Positions 32,113 through 40,918 of a DNA stretch of 64,000 nt are shown here, piece by piece. The notes under the pieces were generated by a model. It saw nothing but the letters and a program-made list of their open reading frames with translations. It did no database searches and was not told where the DNA came from. Each line of letters opens with the position of its first letter. Positions within the stretch are counted from its first letter, which is position 1. This stretch comes from Streptomyces sp. NBC_01788 (GTDB taxonomy: Bacteria > Actinomycetota > Actinomycetes > Streptomycetales > Streptomycetaceae), in NCBI RefSeq assembly GCF_035917575.1, contig NZ_CP109090.1:8184001-8248000 (forward strand), given 5' to 3'. The position numbers were made by a program, and so were the translations under genes.

Positions 32113-33887
32113 CCCGGCCGGCACCACGGATCGAGCTGCGCCAGGAGGCATACGAGGCCATCGCGTCCGCGACCGCCCGGCAGCTGCCGCGGGAAACGGG
32201 TGGCATCCTCCTCGGCTACCGGGAAGACGCCAACCTCGCTGTCACTCATGCCCTCGTGGTCGACGGACAAGGAGCGTCCACCCACAGGTACGTGCGCGAT
32301 GACGTCAGGGCGAACGCGCTCCTCGCAGAGTTCCTTGCAGAGCGAGTGGATGACGATCCAACCGGCTACGTCGGCGAGTGGCACAGCCATCCGGCACCGT
32401 CCGGACCGAGCTCGATAGATGTTGCTGCGATGCGGGCAACAGCCCGGGAGCACGACGGCCCGATCGCACTCCTCGTTTACGCTCCCGGCGGGGCGGATCC
32501 CTTCTCCGGACTGATCGCGCGGCGCCAACGATGGGGACGTGTCACCAGCAAGGCAGCAACGGTCCTTCCGCCACCACAGAGATTCGAGGCGCTGGGGCCA
32601 CTGCCCGAATATGCGGTTCGGCGTGACGGCGCGGTGTTCATCTCCTACCGGCAGTCGGATGGCTCCCCGCAGGCCGATTCGATCGAGAACTTGCTCAGGG
32701 CAGCCGGTCTCGTCGTGTGGAGAGACCGTACCGACCTGCGCCCAGGCACGACGACCGATCGCCTCGAACAAGCCCTGACCACAGGGCTTTCGGCAGCCGT
32801 GCTCGTCGTGACACCGGAGATCGTCCACAGCGACATCGTCCGAGAACGTGAGCTGCCTCGGCTGCTTCAACTGGACGAGGACCCCGCCTTCAGCCTGTGC
32901 ATCGCGAATAAGATCGCCAGAGCGGGAAGCAATACACAGTGCGACTACGAGGCACCGGACCGACTCCTGAGACTCGTTCCCTCTCGGACCCTCGCCGACA
33001 AGAAGCAAAGCAACATGCTGCAGCCGTCCGGCGAGAGCGAGATCGTGCGGGACCTGCTGATGCACCGAGTCGAACAACGTAAGTCCGCCATCCGCAGCGA
33101 GAACCGCGCCTTCACGATCCGAGTACAGACCCGTCCCGCGCCCTTCGCCATGGACGCGGGCGAGGACGACCTGCACATCCGCATCAGATCCGCCGGCGAC
33201 GGAGGTCTGCCCTCGCGCGAGGGACTCACGCTCCTGCAGACCACGCTGCCTCTGGTCAGCGACGCCGTGTACGCAGCCGATGCGAAAGCGGTACGCGTCT
33301 CCGGCGGAGCTCACCTGTCGGTAGCGCTGGCCTTGGGAGCGGCCCTGCCCGAGACCAAGATCGGCAATGTCGAGGTGGTCGATACCCTCGGCGCTCTGTG
33401 GACGTCCACAGAAGCTGGTGACGACCCGCTGACCAGCGAACTTCATACGCAACCAGTTGACCTCGAACAAGCGGATACGTGCGACAGCCACGACCGCATC
33501 GCGATCTTCGTCAGCCTGACTGCCGCTCCAGATCGGACCGCATTCGAGCAGCTCCTGCACGAGTCCAGCGACGGCTTCGCGGCGGCCGCCGTAGTCTCCG
33601 TCGCCGACGAAGACCGACTCGACCCGCGCGAGGCCGCACGCCTCAGCGCGGCTGCCGCGCAACAGATCAAAGCGCTGGCCGCACGCAGCGGCCGTGCGGA
33701 GGTGCATCTCGCTTTCCACGGCCCGTACACGATGGCCCTACTCGTAGGGCGATACCTCAACACGCTGCGTACCGTCGTCTACGAGTGGGACGGCGCGACC
33801 CCTGGGAGGCCCCGCTACACCCCAGCTCTCGTGCTTGAGCCAGGTGTGGCTGGCGGACCGATCACCCAGGTCCTGCTCGGCCAATAG
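32109..33887 (+). CDS. JAB (Cap3-like) protease fused to a TIR-SAVED CBASS effector
   Basis: The 592-residue product from GTG 32109 carries three parts. Residues ~1-160 are a JAB/JAMM isopeptidase: E29 in RETGGILLG and EWHSHPAPSGPSSIDVAAM with H92, H94 and D104. Residues ~172-310 are a TIR domain: GAVFISYRQSDG, SIENLLRAAGLVVWRDRTDL, TTGLSAAVLVVTPEI. The rest fits SAVED: IRVQTRPAPFAMDAGED, LSVALALGAALPETKIGN and finally EVHLAFHGPYTMALLVGRYL, a cyclic-oligonucleotide sensor. TIR-SAVED proteins degrade NAD+ once they bind the signal. In type II CBASS known to me Cap3 and the effector are separate chains, so this fusion is notable. Confidence 0.88.
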   Translation: MTRPAPRIELRQEAYEAIASATARQLPRETGGILLGYREDANLAVTHALVVDGQGASTHRYVRDDVRANALLAEFLAERVDDDPTGYVGEWHSHPAPSGPSSIDVAAMRATAREHDGPIALLVYAPGGADPFSGLIARRQRWGRVTSKAATVLPPPQRFEALGPLPEYAVRRDGAVFISYRQSDGSPQADSIENLLRAAGLVVWRDRTDLRPGTTTDRLEQALTTGLSAAVLVVTPEIVHSDIVRERELPRLLQLDEDPAFSLCIANKIARAGSNTQCDYEAPDRLLRLVPSRTLADKKQSNMLQPSGESEIVRDLLMHRVEQRKSAIRSENRAFTIRVQTRPAPFAMDAGEDDLHIRIRSAGDGGLPSREGLTLLQTTLPLVSDAVYAADAKAVRVSGGAHLSVALALGAALPETKIGNVEVVDTLGALWTSTEAGDDPLTSELHTQPVDLEQADTCDSHDRIAIFVSLTAAPDRTAFEQLLHESSDGFAAAAVVSVADEDRLDPREAARLSAAAAQQIKALAARSGRAEVHLAFHGPYTMALLVGRYLNTLRTVVYEWDGATPGRPRYTPALVLEPGVAGGPITQVLLGQ

Positions 33888-34235
33888 GCGCGGCGATACA
33901 CGCGCAGTGTGCTGTCCCGTCTCGCTCTGGCGCGCACAAAAGAGCCAGCGACCGAGCGCGAGAGCCCGCCAACCTCGGAGGGTGGGGCTCCTTTCGAGGG
34001 ACAGGATGAGCTGGACATTTGCCGGTTCGGTTCGACTGCCGGTCATGGAGATCCTTTCGAAGCCAGCAGGTCACGCCCACCCGCCGGATCAAGGACAACA
34101 GCGCGGGGGCGCGGGTTACCGCGCGGGCCCCTGTGGTGGTCGAGTCGATCACTCGGGGACGACGCATCCGAAGCCGAGGATTGTCGCCGGTCCCGGTGCA
34201 TGGCCTAACCCACCATGAGGCCGGGCCGGGGGTGA
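33888..34235. other. Intergenic region before the ISKra4-like element
   Basis: No protein-like frame is seen. A short hairpin (GCGCGG-GTTA-CCGCGC) lies near 34113-34128 and could be part of an element end. The left end of the ISKra4-type element probably lies in this stretch, but I cannot pick a terminal inverted repeat. Confidence 0.35.
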
Positions 34236-35697
34236 ACCCCGAAGGGCGCGGTTCCTCTGAAGGGAAAGGTTGAGCTGGAGGAACACCTCGACGCGGCCGG
34301 GCGAGAACTGCTTCGCCTGCTGCTGCAGGACCACCTGGACCTGCGGGCCAGGCAGGAAGAGAACCAGGTCCGCGCCGGTGCCGGCCCGGCGGTGACCGGG
34401 CCGGAGGGGCGGGTGCGGCCCTGGCGGGAGGCTGGGCACTCGCGGTGGCTGGCCAGCGTGTTCGGGATGGTCCGGGTCACCCGGGTCGCCCACCGTGGGC
34501 CGGGCATGGGCAACGTCCACCCCGCTGACCAGGAGCTGTCCCTGTCTGCAGGCCGGCACTCGACGGGACTACGGCGGCTCGCTGTCACCGAGGCCGTCCA
34601 CGGCTCTTTCGACCAGGCCCACGACGCGGTGACACGCCGCTGCGGGAACGTGCTCGGCAAGTGCAGGCTGGAAGAGCTCGTGGTCGCTGCCGCGGTCGAC
34701 GTCGACGGCTCCTACCGGACGAGGATCCCCATCCCGTGCCCGTGCAGCCGCGAGATGCCGCTGGTGGTCCAGGTGGACGGCAAGGGCGTGGTCATGCGCC
34801 TGGAGGCACTGCGGGAGGCCACCCGCCGGGCCGCCGCCAGGACAGCTGGTGGCCATCGCGGCCGGCTCGCGCCGGGTGAGAAGCCGAACCGCAAGCGGAT
34901 GGCGACCGTGGCCTGCGTCTCCGACACTCGTCCGGCGCGCAGGCGTCCACACGATGTGATCCACCCGCCTGGCGGCCGAAGCGGCGAACGCCCCGCCCGC
35001 CCGGGGCCCAGGGCAGAGAACAAGTGGTGCACCGCCTCGCTGGTCCGCCCGCCCGAGCAGGTCATCGCCGATGCCTTCGACCAGGCCCAGGCACGCGACC
35101 CGAAAAATTTAAGGCCGTGGATCGTCCTGGTCGACGGCGCCCGCCACCAGCTCGACGTGATCAGCGCCGAGACCGGCCGACGCGGCGTCACGGTCCACGT
35201 GCTGCTGGACTTCGTGCACGTCGCCGAGTACGTCTGGGCCGCCGTCCACGCCTTCCACAAACCGGGCACCGCCGAGGCCGAGGCATGGGCGGCCGACCGT
35301 CTGACCGTGATCCTCTCGGGCCACGCCGCTCGCGCTGCCGCCGAGGATGACCGCCCAGGCGAAGCGGGAACAACTGTCAGCCGCCCGGCGCGAGGCCATC
35401 GACGCCTGCCACAGCTACCTGACCGGCCACCTCGATGAGCTCCACTGCGACACCGCGCTCGACAACGGGTGGCCGATCGGCACCGGCGCGGTCGAGGGCG
35501 CCTGCCGCCACCTGATCGCCGACCGCCTCGATATCACCGGCGCCCGATGGGGCCTGCCCGGAGCCGAAGCCGTCCTGCGACTGCGCGCCATCGTTTCCAA
35601 CGGCGACCTCGATCCCTACTGGCGCTTCCACGCCGCACGTGAGCACGAACGCCTCTACCCCGCCCCGGACCAGCGGCGGTTGGACCTCGCCGCTTGA
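34236..35697 (+). mobile_element. ISKra4-family transposase gene, frameshifted and lacking a clear start
   Basis: The reading begins after a stop at 34233 (KGKVELEEHLDAAGRELLRL) with no ATG or GTG until 34392, passes VRVTRVAHRGPGMGNVHPAD, DVDGSYRTRIPIPCPC and KPNRKRMATVACVSD, DDxD-type residues in WIVLVDGARHQLDVI and VLLDFVHVAEYVWAAVHAF, then breaks near 35350. The next frame (35347-35697) continues REAIDACHSYLTGHLDELHC, GWPIGTGAVEGACRHLIADR and DITGARWGLPGAEAVLRLRA, the family's C-terminal signature with the catalytic Glu. Both frames are otherwise intact, so either the gene died recently or the shift is recoded. ISKra4 elements usually encode a single protein, which favours a dead copy. Confidence 0.8.
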
Positions 35698-35809
35698 TCA
35701 CGGGACTGCTTGCGGACAGACTGCGACCTATGAGGTTCACAGGCGTGCCCACCGACGCGCAGACCACCCGCGTCGACGCGGCTTGCTCCTTGCCCAGGCA
35801 GGCTCGCCG

Positions 35810-36343
35810 GTGAGCGCCAATCTGCCCTCCTTCCGCTACCACCCCGAACCCGTCGCAAGCGGATCCATCCGCGAGAGTGCCGAGACCTGCGCCTGCTGCG
35901 CGCGCAGCACCGGGTGGATCTACACCGCGGCCTTCTACACAGCCCAGGACGTCAGCGGGCAGTTCTGCCCCTGGTGCATCGCCGACGGCAGCGCCGCTGA
36001 ACGATTCGAAGGTGAATTCACCGACTCATACGGGCTCGACGGTGTCAGCGAGGAGACCCTGGAGCACGTCACCCGCCGCACCCCCGGCTTCCACGCCTGG
36101 CAAGACCCGCACTGGCTCGTCCACTGCAACGACGCAGCCGCCTTCATCGGCGAGGTCGGATACGCCGAACTCGCCGCCCACCCCGACGCACTCGACCAGC
36201 TTCGAACCGAATTGCGGATCGGCGGTTGGCACGACGCATCCCGGCTCGAGAACTTCCTGACCCACCTCGGGCAGGGTGCGAGCGCCATGCTCTTCCGCTG
36301 CACCGTCTGCGGCACCTACCTCGCCTACGCCGACGCTTCATAG
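35810..36343 (+). CDS. CbrC/UPF0167 family protein
   Basis: The 177-residue frame from GTG 35810 opens LPSFRYHPEPVASGSIRES, then CACCARSTGWIYTAAFY and GQFCPWCIADGSAAERFEG, PGFHAWQDPHWLVHCNDAAA and finally LFRCTVCGTYLAYADAS. The two early CxxC pairs, the FxYHPdP opening and the HWxxHCxDxxxF block are the marks of the CbrC (UPF0167) family. Its biochemical function is not known; in E. coli the cbrC gene belongs to the CreBC regulon and is linked with colicin tolerance. It stands alone here. Confidence 0.85.
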   Translation: MSANLPSFRYHPEPVASGSIRESAETCACCARSTGWIYTAAFYTAQDVSGQFCPWCIADGSAAERFEGEFTDSYGLDGVSEETLEHVTRRTPGFHAWQDPHWLVHCNDAAAFIGEVGYAELAAHPDALDQLRTELRIGGWHDASRLENFLTHLGQGASAMLFRCTVCGTYLAYADAS

Positions 36344-36624
36344 CCACGCTCAGCCCAGACGCGCCTTTCCCTTCAAAGGAACTGCACCCATCTCAGAAGC
36401 CGGTGGCGAGCCGGCCGGCCGTCTGGACCTGCTGTGTCTGCGGAGTTCTGGAACGAGCTGCCTCGGCGCAGGCGCCAGCGCGGTCACAGCAGACGGTCGC
36501 CACCCCAGGGCCGGAGGCCGTGCAGCCAGGTGAGTGACTCGGCCGGGCCGGAGACGGGCCTGGATCGAAAGGGGATGCGCCGGTATCGCGGCCGGGGAGG
36601 CCAGCACTGCAGGGGTTGCGATGC

Positions 36625-38097
36625 TTACTCATCCCCGGTGACGCTGTCGCGCGCCTGGTTGAACATCGGGCGGACGGTACGCACCTGGCTGGACAGCTCG
36701 TTCAGTATGGCCGACACGGTCTGCGGAGCCTGGGTCTGGGGGCACTCCTGTCGGCCGCGCCAGTGCTCGGTGATCTGGTTGCCGTCGGGCAGCCAACGCT
36801 CTGTCGTGACGACGGCATGCAGACGCAGACGCCGGCCGTCGAGTACCTGGACTGCTGCGGACGCCACCAGAGTGTGGGAGTACTTGGGGAGGTTCTCCAC
36901 CACGCACATGAAGCCGCGCTGGTAGTGGACCACCTCGCCCGGGACACCCGGACTGGCTTTGTGCTCTTGCGGAGGGACGGCCCTGGACTGGGGGTAGGTT
37001 TCCACCTCGGTGCCAGGCCAGCTGCTCAGCTCACGAGCCAGTTCCCCGATGCCTTCTTCCAGTGCCTCGGCATGTTCTTCTGCCACGAGAGCTCCAGCCG
37101 CGGCGCGTGCTTCGGCCTCGGTTTGTGCCGAACGCAGAGCCTGAAGACGCTCTGCCAGGGATCCACTTCTGCGCGCGGCGGGCCACACCACCTCTGACAC
37201 CGGCCGAACGCAGTGCTCAACACCTCCTTCGAAGGGAAGGAGGTGCAGGCTGCGGTTGAAGAACCGGATCTGCTGTATCTCGATGCCCGGGTAGGCGTCC
37301 AGTGCGGCGAGCAGGTCCGGCAGGCGCTCCGGCGGGAAGGCCTGGCCCAGGACGACGCCGGTGAGGGCGCTGCGGATGTCGACGTAGTCGTAGTCCACGG
37401 ATTGGTTCAGCACCACCAGCCGGTACTCGCTCTCGCTGTTCCAGTCGATGTGCTTGCGGAGGAACAGATGGTCCTTGTTGGCCTCAGCGTAGGCCAGTGA
37501 CATCGCGTCGATCCCGAACTCTGCGACCTGCTCCATGTCGATGCCGACAATGGCGGGGCCGTGCTGGCTGCTGACGTAGCGGACGGGTCCGTGGAAGGCC
37601 AATGACTCAGGGCCGGAGTGGTGGAGGAACGACTCGACGAGCCGGTCACGGTCGAACCGCAGGCACACCCCCTCATGCCCCGCGCCATAGTGGGCCCACA
37701 GTGCCAGGTGGGCCCAGCCGCGCAGTGCGTCGGGGCTGGTCACGGTGTCCGGCAAGATCACGTCCTGGGTCAGGCATCCGACCTTGGTGTGCAGACGCAG
37801 TTGCCGGTCGACTTCGTCCCACAGGGCCAAGTCCGGGCCGGGGCCCGTACCTGAGCGCTGGCTGAAGCTTGGGTAGTGGGGCTGTGATTCCCACAGGTCA
37901 TTGGTGAACTGATAAGGCGACAGGCGGAGTTTGCCCGAGGCCAGGATGCCGGAGAGTCCCTTGCCGTTCGTGTAGTGGAACAGGCTGCCCGTCAGGGTGC
38001 GCGGGGCGCTCCAGATCTCGTACTCCTGGTGGCTTTCGAAGGCAAGAGCAGCCTCCGAGAGGGCCGCGGAGCTGTGGGGCTGGGCATCTGTGGTCAT
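36625..38097 (-). CDS. DUF2971 domain protein
   Basis: ATG 38097 (MTTDAQPHSS) is taken as start; an upstream in-frame start at 38136 adds 13 residues and would overlap the operator-like region. The 490-residue product has the DUF2971 pattern: LFHYTNGKGLSGILASGKLR, TNDLWESQ, WAHYGAGHEGVCLRFDRDRL and LRKHIDWNSESEYRLVV. This fold is thought to be related to ADP-ribosyltransferases. A helical acidic middle (ALRSAQTEAEARAAAGALVA) and a C-terminal region of unknown fold follow. Several DUF2971 proteins sit in defence islands. Confidence 0.8.
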   Translation of the reverse strand: MTTDAQPHSSAALSEAALAFESHQEYEIWSAPRTLTGSLFHYTNGKGLSGILASGKLRLSPYQFTNDLWESQPHYPSFSQRSGTGPGPDLALWDEVDRQLRLHTKVGCLTQDVILPDTVTSPDALRGWAHLALWAHYGAGHEGVCLRFDRDRLVESFLHHSGPESLAFHGPVRYVSSQHGPAIVGIDMEQVAEFGIDAMSLAYAEANKDHLFLRKHIDWNSESEYRLVVLNQSVDYDYVDIRSALTGVVLGQAFPPERLPDLLAALDAYPGIEIQQIRFFNRSLHLLPFEGGVEHCVRPVSEVVWPAARRSGSLAERLQALRSAQTEAEARAAAGALVAEEHAEALEEGIGELARELSSWPGTEVETYPQSRAVPPQEHKASPGVPGEVVHYQRGFMCVVENLPKYSHTLVASAAVQVLDGRRLRLHAVVTTERWLPDGNQITEHWRGRQECPQTQAPQTVSAILNELSSQVRTVRPMFNQARDSVTGDE

Positions 38098-38125
38098 CGC
38101 GCACCGTCCGTCCGGGGCCTGAACT

Positions 38126-38189
38126 GGTGTATGCACCCTACCCTTTAATCGTCATCATGACGATAACCGGGGGGTGTATGCACCTACCC
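38126..38189. promoter_or_regulatory. Operator-like repeats upstream of the DUF2971 gene
   Basis: A perfect 17-bp palindrome, ATCGTCAT-C-ATGACGAT (38148-38164), is flanked by two direct copies of GGTGTATGCACC followed by (C)TACCC, at 38126-38143 and 38173-38189. GGTGTATGCACC is itself nearly symmetric. The cluster begins 29 bp before the gene start on the minus strand, where a repressor site would be. No obvious regulator gene is next to it. Confidence 0.55.
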
Positions 38190-38957
38190 AAAGGAGGTGG
38201 CCGCCGTTCTGCCGATGCCACTCCTTGCCTCCGATCGGGCGTGGGTATCGACCGCTACAACCGCCAGCCGTCGCACCTGCCTTGACGGCTCTCGCCGCTC
38301 CAGAGTCGGCACTGGCCGATGGCCTCACCGGCGTGGCGCGGCCGTACTGGCCGCTGCGGGGTCGCCTGATCTTCCGCGGCGGGGGACTCGTCTGCTCGCT
38401 CGGGCCGGGGGAGTGCAGGATGCCGACGTCAGCTTTGTCGCCCAGGTCGAGATCGACGAACTCGGCGTGCCCGTCGCGGGGGTGATGCGGCGAGTGCCAG
38501 CGAAAGCCAAGGCGTTCCTCCCGGCCGCCAACGGTCCTACCGCAGCGGCTGCGAGGGACCATCTGGAGCCGCCGGACCAAGGATGCGCCGCAGCCTGGCG
38601 GTACGGAGAAGAGGGCATCGTGGCGTCCTTCTGTGCGCAGCTCCGGAGAATGGCGCAATCCGCCGCGGCCAGGCTGCACGATCACGCATGGGGCAAGTGC
38701 GGGCCCGTGCGCGCCGTGGACTGGTCTCGGCCGCAGTCCGCTCTGGTGAACCCGCCGCCCGGCCAGGTTCCGGAGATCGCGAGCGGCCATGCGCGCGTAC
38801 ACAGCCGAGTGCCGACCGATAGTCAAGGGCGTGCATGTGATGGCGTGAACTAGCCCCGAAGAATGGGTAGTTGGGGACATCCCGGCGCCTCGTTGTCCGT
38901 GGTGGCCGTCAGCATGGAGCGCGTTGTGGGACGTGACGACCATCTGGGGGAAACTGC
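38190..38957. other. Gene-poor stretch
   Basis: No confident gene is seen in 768 bp. The long frames here (plus 38197-38853, minus 38155-39111) overlap each other and lack domain-like segments; a short plus-strand run DADVSFVAQVEIDELGVPVA near 38410-38480 could be a remnant. Promoters for the membrane gene at 38958 should lie at the right end, but I see no clear boxes. Confidence 0.35.
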
Positions 38958-39308
38958 ATGCCATTCGTGCGGCCGTACGTGCGTTCTGACGGAACACCGG
39001 TCCGGGGACATACCCGATGGGCGCCGGGTGCGCGCCGGGAGCTGACCATCTTCGCCTTCGCTGCGCTGGTGGTGCTCGGGTATGGCAACAGCGCGGATGC
39101 CGGTGATGCATCCGGCACCCGCCCCCAGCCCCAGGCCTCCTACCCGGTCCGCTACGACCGTGTTGGTACCGGCGGGGAGGGGCGTGCCGTGCCGAGCCCG
39201 ACGGTGTCGTACCCGGTCAGATTCGATACCCCCACGATCCACAGGGTGGTGCCCACGCCGACCGTGTCGTACCCGATCGACTTCTCACGTCTGAGAGGCG
39301 GACGATGA
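38958..39308 (+). CDS. Small membrane protein preceding an Mrr-type nuclease
   Basis: The 116-residue product opens MPFVRPYVRSDGTPVRGHTR, a motif I recall at the start of several Streptomyces small proteins, then one hydrophobic span (ELTIFAFAALVVLGYGN) and an extracytoplasmic-looking tail with three copies of a short unit: ASYPVRYDR, VSYPVRFDT and VSYPIDFSR. It overlaps the next ORF by 4 bp (ATGA), so the two are translated together. The repeated (S)YPV(R/D)(Y/F)D unit has no known role. Confidence 0.65.
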   Translation: MPFVRPYVRSDGTPVRGHTRWAPGARRELTIFAFAALVVLGYGNSADAGDASGTRPQPQASYPVRYDRVGTGGEGRAVPSPTVSYPVRFDTPTIHRVVPTPTVSYPIDFSRLRGGR

Positions 39309-39988
39309 CCCGGCGCCGCCCCGCCCGCCAGTCGCGCCGCAAGCAGCAGGACGATGCCCAGTTCGTCCTTGTGGCTGTGATCGCGGCAGGGGCGATCGCT
39401 CTCGTGGTGGCGGTGGTCCACTGGCTGCTCGCGCACTGGTGGCTGCTGCTCGTGGCGGCTGTCGTCGCCGTCCCGGCCTTCGTCGTCTGGTGGCGCCAGC
39501 GGGCGGAGCGCATGCGCTGGGAACAGGTCCAGGCGCGCGCTCTGCGCTACGGCCTGGCCCAACTGGACGCTCTCTCCGACCGGCAGTTCGAGTTCGCCGT
39601 ACGTGACCTCATGCGCCGGGACGGCTGCACCGATGCCGTCCAGGTCGGCGGGCAGGGAGACCTGGGCGCGGACGTGAAAGCGACTGACCCGTTGGGACGC
39701 CGGTGGGTGATCCAGTGCAAGCATCGCCGCGGCGGTGAACGCGGTGCCGCCGTGGGAACGCCGGAGCTGCAGGTCCTCAACGGCACGGGCCGCCCGGTCC
39801 ACAAGGCCGACGTGGTGGTGATGCTGACCAACGGCAGGATCACCCAGCCCGGCCGTACCTTCGCCCGCCAGCAGCGCCTCCACCTCGTCGACCGCAACCT
39901 GCTGGGGGCCTGGGCGTCGCAGGGTCGGCCCCTGTGGGAACTGCTGCCCGCACTTCCCGCTCCCCGCAGACCGTCCTCCCTTTCCTGA
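39305..39988 (+). CDS. Membrane-anchored Mrr-like restriction endonuclease
   Basis: The 227-residue product has a basic start, two hydrophobic spans (FVLVAVIAAGAIALVVAVVH and WWLLLVAAVVAVPAFVVWW) and a C-terminal Mrr-cat domain: DALSDRQFEFAVRDLMRRDG, VQVGGQGDLGADVKATD and WVIQCKHRR, giving the D...QxK metal site. Mrr domains cut DNA, often methylated DNA. Membrane-anchored Mrr-cat proteins are common in actinobacteria, mostly uncharacterised. It forms a two-gene unit with the preceding small membrane protein. Confidence 0.85.
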   Translation: MTRRRPARQSRRKQQDDAQFVLVAVIAAGAIALVVAVVHWLLAHWWLLLVAAVVAVPAFVVWWRQRAERMRWEQVQARALRYGLAQLDALSDRQFEFAVRDLMRRDGCTDAVQVGGQGDLGADVKATDPLGRRWVIQCKHRRGGERGAAVGTPELQVLNGTGRPVHKADVVVMLTNGRITQPGRTFARQQRLHLVDRNLLGAWASQGRPLWELLPALPAPRRPSSLS

Positions 39989-40127
39989 GCGGATCCACCG
40001 AAGTCGCCGCATCGAATGCCGCAGGTCCTGAAGCGTGTCGCCAACAGAGGGCCGCTGATGCTCGGCGTGCTGACGCACACCGCGTGGCAGGCCAGAGGGC
40101 AGCCGTGAATGGCCGCATATCTGTGGC

Positions 40128-40733
40128 TCATCCAGCGGATTCGTGCTGGGCCTCGTCCGTAGCTGCTGCCTCTTGTTCCGGTGTACCAGCGGCGGTGTAG
40201 AAGACCGAGGAGCCTTGCTTGGTTCGGTGGATGCGGCTCTTGGCCACCAGGTTTTCGAGAGTGGTGCGCACGACCTTGGTGTCGATGGTGCGCTCGGTGT
40301 GGGCCTGCCTGAGTACTTCGGCGATTTCCGCCGCGGAACGGGGCTCGCTCTGCTCGGCGACATGCTGGTGGATGAGGTCGACCAGAGTGGGCTGCGCCGT
40401 CTTCGCGGCCTCCGTCTTGCCCTGGGAGCGTTGCGACGGTGCCTTCTTCGCCGACGGGCGTGTGCCGGATGCCGACGCCGACTTCTTCCTGGGGGAGGGA
40501 ACTGTGGCGCTGCCGGTGCTGGCCGGCTCGGGTGGGGAGGCCGGGACACCAAGTGCCTGTTGCATGTTGAGCAGGACGGTGTGGTCTCGCTGCAGCGTTG
40601 CCAACTGCTCGTGCAGTGCTGCGAGTTCCGTTGTGACGCGTTCCTGCTCCTTGACGTTGTGTTCGAGGTCGCTGGTCACCTGGCTGACGTAGTGCGAAGT
40701 CAACTCGGTGCTGTGGGTTGTGCTTTCGGACAT
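40128..40733 (-). CDS. Coiled-coil protein with C-terminal winged-helix-like domain
   Basis: The 201-residue product has an N-terminal coiled coil (TSDLEHNVKEQERVTTELAA, LHEQLATLQRDHTVLL), a Ser/Lys/Pro-rich linker and a C-terminal winged helix: LVDLIHQHVAEQSEPRSAAE, IAEVLRQAHTERTIDTKVVR, TTLENLVAKSRIHRTKQGSS. This layout is frequent in Streptomyces proteins annotated as hypothetical regulators. DNA binding is likely, its target unknown. Confidence 0.65.
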   Translation of the reverse strand: MSESTTHSTELTSHYVSQVTSDLEHNVKEQERVTTELAALHEQLATLQRDHTVLLNMQQALGVPASPPEPASTGSATVPSPRKKSASASGTRPSAKKAPSQRSQGKTEAAKTAQPTLVDLIHQHVAEQSEPRSAAEIAEVLRQAHTERTIDTKVVRTTLENLVAKSRIHRTKQGSSVFYTAAGTPEQEAAATDEAQHESAG

Positions 40734-40918
40734 CGCTCGCTCCTCGGGTTCCTGACCTTGGCGAAGCCTCGCTGGGTCAGATGCGGCGCGTCAGGAAGGA
40801 CGCTCTGGCCGCAGTATGCTCCGGCCCAGCGATATTACGGGTGGGAAGCCCTGTTTCCGCTGTGCGGTGCGCAGAGCCATGTGCCCTCGGATGGACATCG
40901 TCTCGGCGCGAGAGCTTC

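Noticed and set aside
38155..39111. 318-codon minus-strand frame
   Set aside because: It is Arg/Pro/His-rich, overlaps a better-supported plus-strand gene at 38958 and has no domain.
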